Notes under the pieces: model-generated | Seen by the model: only the letters and a program-made list of their open reading frames with translations | Database searches by the model: none | Told to the model about the DNA's origin: nothing | Assembly: GCA_002482845.1 (NCBI GenBank) | Contig: DLGT01000041.1 | Coordinates: 1-33,315 of the forward strand | Direction of reading: 5' to 3' | Source: Saprospiraceae bacterium UBA7687 | GTDB lineage: Bacteria; Bacteroidota; Bacteroidia; Chitinophagales; Saprospiraceae | Length of the DNA stretch: 33,315 nucleotides | Made by a program: the position numbers and the translations under genes | Shown here: positions 31,401 through 33,315 of the stretch, piece by piece | How the letters are laid out: the number at the start of each line of letters is the position of its first letter | Numbering within the stretch: the first letter of the stretch is position 1

Positions 31401-33315
31401 TGCCCCTACAGCTGCAGATGCTTATTCCGGTAATAACTGGACGGCTTCAACATCACCAGACCCGAATGATTACTTTGAGTTTTGTTTGACAGCAGCGTCT
31501 GGATACCAAGTTGACCTTACTAATTTCAGTTTTGATGCCCAAAGATCAGGTACAGGCCCAGTAAACTTCCAAGTTTCCATTTCTATAGATGGTGGAGCGT
31601 TTAATAACATTGGTACTCCAGGCACAATACCAACAGGATTCACTGCTAACCCAATGTTTACAAGACCTTTGTCCGTTATAAATGCAAACAATGTTTGTAT
31701 TAGAGTTTCTGGTTATGGTTCGACAGGAACAGGTGGAACATTTAGAATTGATAATGTGTCAATAAATGGTACATCACAGTTAATATTACTTCCTGCTGGA
31801 TCTTACAATTTTTACAATGTAAACCCCGATGTTATTATGGGGGCAACTCCTGTAGCAAATGGTACTATGTATGACCCAATGACTACAGCATTAGGTAGCC
31901 CAGATACAATTTGGATAACTTGTATAGATCCTTTAAGTGGTTGTGAAAGTTCGGCTGATTCTGTTTTAGTTACAATTAATGAAGTTCCTTCTTTAGATAT
32001 ATCACAACCAGATGCAGTTTGTAACCCAGAAACAGTTAATGTTTTAAATGTAGAACTTTTTGAATCTCCAATTGGTGGTACAACTAGCTTCTATTTAACG
32101 CAAATTGATGCCGAAAATGAAGATAATGAAATTACTTCTGGATTGGACAATGTATCTGAATCAAGTATAATTTACGTGAGATATGAATTAGGGACAGGTT
32201 GTTTTATAATAGATCAAATTAATGTACAGATCAACCCTTCTCCACTAGCTCCTGAAGTTGTAGATACTATTAGAGCGTGTACTGGAGGAAGTACTTTGAT
32301 TACAGTAAATACTACACCTATTCAAAATGCATTCACTTGGGATTTTGAGTCTGGAATCGCTGGACAAGGTATTTCTTCTGATACTATTATAGCTCAAAAT
32401 GGACCAGTTCAAACCACAGGAAATGGTTTGACAGGTGTCAATCCTCAGGCTTCCGGATCTGGTTGTACAGCTTCCATTACTTCAACAGGTTATGATATCA
32501 CAAACACATCTCTTGCTGATGCAGTTGCTGATAATGAATTCTTTGAATTCTGTATAGGCAATACAGCGACTGGCTTTGATTTTGATGGAGTTAGTGCTAT
32601 TAATTGGTCACACCGTATTTCTGGTACAGGTCCAATGTCATGGGCAATTGTTGCTTCAGACAACTTAACTACCCCTATTTTAAGTGGAATGTTGACAGGT
32701 ACTTCTTGTCAAAACGCGGGTGGCAATATTTCTTTAAATACTACAACTTGTTACAGAATATATTATTGGGGTGCGAGCAATGTCTCTGGTACATTAAGAA
32801 TTGCTAATTTTGAAATAACAGGCCAATATCAAAATCAATCAACTTATAATTGGTATAATGAAAATCCTGACATAAACCCAAATGCTGTTCCAGTTGCTTC
32901 TGGTGATAGCTACGATCCGGGAACTACAGTTGGAGAATCCCCTGAAACTGTTTGGGTAAATTGCATCAACAATGCAACTGGTTGTGTCAGTCCGTCTGCA
33001 CAAACTGTTGTATATGCGGGCATCTCACCTACTGTAAATCCTGTGGCTAATCAAATGTTATGTACTGGTTTCCAGACAACAACTGTAACTTTTGCTGGGT
33101 CTCCACAAGTTGTAGTATTCAATTGGACGAATAATACCCCAAGTATCGGTCTTGCAGCCATGGGTACAGGAAACATACCTGCATTTACAGCCATAAATAA
33201 TAGTCCTATCCCTGTCGTAGCTACCATTACTGTAACAGCTACCTTCACTAGTGGTGGCATCACTTGTACAGGTAATCCAATAACCTTTACCATCACTGTT
33301 AATCCATCTCCAACA
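25486..33315 (+). CDS. Giant secreted metzincin-type metalloprotease, partial (runs off the window end)
   Basis: An uninterrupted frame of 2,610 codons with no stop before the window end; spot translation at many points keeps the same frame. A signal peptide (about 1-36) and a propeptide-like region lead to a reprolysin-like protease domain. It has HEIGHQFNANH at 348-358 (zinc ligands H348, H352, H358; catalytic E349) and a Met-turn at M381 in TIMGYAG. The usual Gly of the metzincin motif is Asn (N355). After a domain around 430-640 comes a lamin-tail domain from Cys655. A module of about 280 residues follows in two copies (1021-1305 and 1413-1685), then a tandem pair near 1901-2510 and a PKD-like domain at the end. 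Such architecture is usual for type IX secreted surface proteins; the sorting domain would lie outside the window. It could degrade proteins for nutrition or be adhesive. Confidence 0.85.
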   Translation, partial: MKNLMIPSRHCLSSITLVLMLTILQSFHTNQLFGQNWNIIQNADLITNTGEKDIKPNKFLIYQLDDNQIKTILSSAPKEDENGNNDQTTIKLGLPDGEIEEFSIFEYKMMEDGLAAKFPEIKTYLGVSIVNPSNHVRIDYTAHGLRAMIFSPEGYIFIDHYQRNDKNHKIVYYKKDYAKTTPWFCGVTNNGLKDRNNQSNGSRIGDCGIRHDYQIAIAATGEYTTFHGGTIALAQAAIVTTMNRVNGVFETECASRMILIANNNLIIYTNAGTDPYTNGDPGLMIDQNQTNIDAVIGNANYDIGHVFGTNSGGLAGLGVVCNNSFKALGVTGSGAPIGDPFDIDYVAHEIGHQFNANHTQYNDCNRNDATSIEPGSASTIMGYAGICAPDVQANSNAYFSTASLFEIRPFVASNTCDTEITVTNSAPAVTPVSNYSIPISTPFVLTASATDPDGTLSYCWEQINTWVSPTQTMPPASTNLTGPMFRSLSPIASPSRYFPNLSDILSNSNPTWEELPSIGRTMNFRVTVRDNLATAGCTGEVESAVTTVSAAGPFLVTSPNSALSYAGNSTQIVTWDVAGTTAAPINCGNVDILLTTNGGNTFTTLISNTPNDGTQSVTIPNISSTTARVWIKCSDNIFFDVSNVNFTISAVAEPCSELFISEYVEGSSNNKAIEIYNPTSSTINLSDYQLRFYFNGVSTVGATITLMGTLAPYSVYVVADDNSVTAILDETDQQSNVSFFNGDDAIELYKISTAASIDVNGQIGFDPGTQWGTGLVSTADNTLRRKSTVNLGDTNGTNIFDPSLEWDGFANDTFDGLGSYISDCQPTCPELANITPNNITIINSTCTSPTCSPANGTITDAVNNCPMGSSIQYSTDAGMTWVSSVPTYNQSGPAQTIINRCLCDIDSNVFSPSSSPITTAPAVCPASAVISGDGTFCFEGNTGNFSTVTIVGGTSPYSVVATDGTNQYTKNNYTSGSPFSVVVYNPLTLTLVSVTDATGCMVPAGQLSGMTVVTEDCPSDCPIFSNITFEQNCTSTLFYDLTICFEIDIPGSSDMFLVTIDGIDYGPYSYSENGPILGQYCVTIPNFDATNQNDLEVYITDLGDDVPSPMIDGNSVVDTEWDIPVATSDDIVGWADVNINDLYISSDESYVYFGTTFNNAADWQSWGFAINTINGQGGTSEVWTYPIIYNHTESPDFVIKGHFGQGGSPYAELRKWNGSAWIQINNAGIPAGLAPIDFAANEAGMVEVRILKSILGNPTNVDVQFYISGNTSTEHGTFDAVPNDQVADSWNECCPFNELDNYVTDIAIYYPDLCQELANYTPVACLPCPTIAPLTKTIYYCVDEMAVPLTATTQSGGTLVWYNQNPNPGPASPLPSAPTPSTSAPGNTSYWVSESVGNCESPAAEIIVSVSDISINSINQTCTNPISYELQICFNAINTPSAQEFIVTIDGTTYGPYKYVDYNQEGSLYCITIENAGASDELDIYDVVVTDGGVATNQTPVIDGLFDSSVIWGTPVAVANNIAGWADANAQELYITQDETYIYLGAKLNTPDWQSWAFLLNTKNGGGTADSWSRAIDYAHTDKPDYVFRGTFSGYAEFHTWNGLNWSGVGSSVPNTEFAANPTNLVEVRILKSAIGDICDLDVQFYITGNNNEHGSFDAVPDDNNATSWNENNNRTQLGNYTPNKLVEQTSYVACNDIMEYTEESCGTFFISDPCTCNNDATLAGNDGTFDEEITVTGPAGLTITANCAGCTPTAITFTEVMPGSYVSSPFTHIDNIGYTAEIFADGTSIGNIGNKCAYPDVAVNNIGPFSDCDGQPNVPLTAIILGDNGTGTYTWSGTGVTSSNFNPSGLIPGIIVVNLAYDGVDVANVSPDGGITPAYPGCIQMDTIQVQITPAAIQPVVDNITVCEGESTLITVTSSASPGPEEMVNFNWIFDTEVTTGTLSGSGAMGVNISNATVGSGLGGVSFPGGNAPTAADAYSGNNWTASTSPDPNDYFEFCLTAASGYQVDLTNFSFDAQRSGTGPVNFQVSISIDGGAFNNIGTPGTIPTGFTANPMFTRPLSVINANNVCIRVSGYGSTGTGGTFRIDNVSINGTSQLILLPAGSYNFYNVNPDVIMGATPVANGTMYDPMTTALGSPDTIWITCIDPLSGCESSADSVLVTINEVPSLDISQPDAVCNPETVNVLNVELFESPIGGTTSFYLTQIDAENEDNEITSGLDNVSESSIIYVRYELGTGCFIIDQINVQINPSPLAPEVVDTIRACTGGSTLITVNTTPIQNAFTWDFESGIAGQGISSDTIIAQNGPVQTTGNGLTGVNPQASGSGCTASITSTGYDITNTSLADAVADNEFFEFCIGNTATGFDFDGVSAINWSHRISGTGPMSWAIVASDNLTTPILSGMLTGTSCQNAGGNISLNTTTCYRIYYWGASNVSGTLRIANFEITGQYQNQSTYNWYNENPDINPNAVPVASGDSYDPGTTVGESPETVWVNCINNATGCVSPSAQTVVYAGISPTVNPVANQMLCTGFQTTTVTFAGSPQVVVFNWTNNTPSIGLAAMGTGNIPAFTAINNSPIPVVATITVTATFTSGGITCTGNPITFTITVNPSPT
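28546..29400 (+). repeat. Internal protein module, copy 1 (within the giant protease)
   Basis: It encodes a segment beginning SNITFEQNCTS and containing FLVTIDGIDYGPYSY, DIVGWADVNINDLYIS, DWQSWGF, VEVRILKSILG and VQFYISGN...EHGTFDAVP. Each has a counterpart in the same order at 29722-30540. Confidence 0.8.
29722..30540 (+). repeat. Internal protein module, copy 2 (within the giant protease)
   Basis: The counterparts in order are INSINQTCTN, FIVTIDGTTYGPYKY, NIAGWADANAQELYIT, DWQSWAF, VEVRILKSAIG and VQFYITGN...EHGSFDAVP. The nucleotide sequences have diverged strongly while the protein motifs persist, so the duplication is old. Confidence 0.8.
31186..31975 (+). repeat. Second duplicated module of the giant protease, copy 1
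   Basis: It opens with VCEGESTLITVTSS and closes with YNFYNVNPDVIMGATPVANG...YDPMTT...IWITCIDPLSGCESSAD. The partner starts at 32257. Between these ends lies a domain with SGTGPVNFQVSISIDGG-like strands. Confidence 0.7.
32257..33015 (+). repeat. Second duplicated module of the giant protease, copy 2
   Basis: It opens with ACTGGSTLITVNTT and closes with YNWYNENPDINPNAVPVASG...YDPGTT...VWVNCINNATGCVSPSA. Both ends align with the copy starting at 31186; the interior is more diverged but keeps the SGTGP block. A PKD-like domain follows. Confidence 0.7.

Noticed and set aside
31208..31489. Separate small genes inside the giant protease frame (for example 31208-31489, 32604-32807 and several on the - strand from 26,856 on)
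   Set aside because: They are out-of-frame or antisense to a continuous 2,610-codon frame with recognisable domains on both sides.

Overview
This window is a low-GC bacterial chromosome segment that reads as Bacteroidota, most likely Saprospiria or a relative (inference). Three things point there: promoters of the TTTG-N19..23-TAnnTTTG type, a carboxypeptidase-regulatory-domain TonB receptor, and very large secreted multidomain proteins typical of type IX secretion users. Start codons mostly lack Shine-Dalgarno sequences, which also fits.

Region 1 (about 1-10,600) is an accessory array. Ten unrelated single genes all lie on the + strand: an OLD-family ATPase/TOPRIM nuclease, a SUKH (SMI1/KNR4) protein, a DUF1444-like protein, an Mrr-like restriction endonuclease, a lipoprotein, a DinB-like protein, an unknown protein, a CPBP protease, a DTW-domain protein and a VOC/glyoxalase-like protein. 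Each is separated from the next by a structured intergenic element running almost from stop codon to start codon. Several of these elements are copies of one another. Family A (3033, 4928, 6896, 7829, plus a fragment at 10514) ends in a 3' module that carries an exact TTTG-N20-TAGGTTTG promoter just upstream of the next gene. Family B (2096, 5954, 9861) starts with a paired-arm hairpin and continues with a conserved module. Two further sites (80-191 and 3963-4028) are imperfect hairpins resembling integron attC sites, with no visible promoter. No integrase or transposase is present. The arrangement looks like a cassette array (integron-like or another system) in which many units carry their own promoter.

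Region 2 (10,674-18,128) is on the - strand: a secreted Asp-box beta-propeller protein with FnIII and CUB domains, a TonB-dependent receptor, ribulose-phosphate 3-epimerase and a DUF2853 protein. Family C palindromic repeats lie between the last two genes, upstream of DUF2853, and also at 9612.

Region 3 (18,588-22,733) is a + strand operon of three periplasmic folding proteins (a double-PpiC protein, a SurA-like lipoprotein without rotamase, and a SurA-like double-PpiC protein). They probably act together in outer-membrane protein biogenesis. A tRNA-Ala(GGC) on the - strand, holA (DNA polymerase III delta) and a convergent AI-2E family transporter follow.

Region 4 (25,486 to the window end) is one open reading frame of at least 2,610 codons with no stop. 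It encodes a secreted metzincin-type protease with a lamin-tail domain, two internally duplicated module pairs and PKD/Ig-like domains, read from a perfect consensus promoter at 25,392-25,422.
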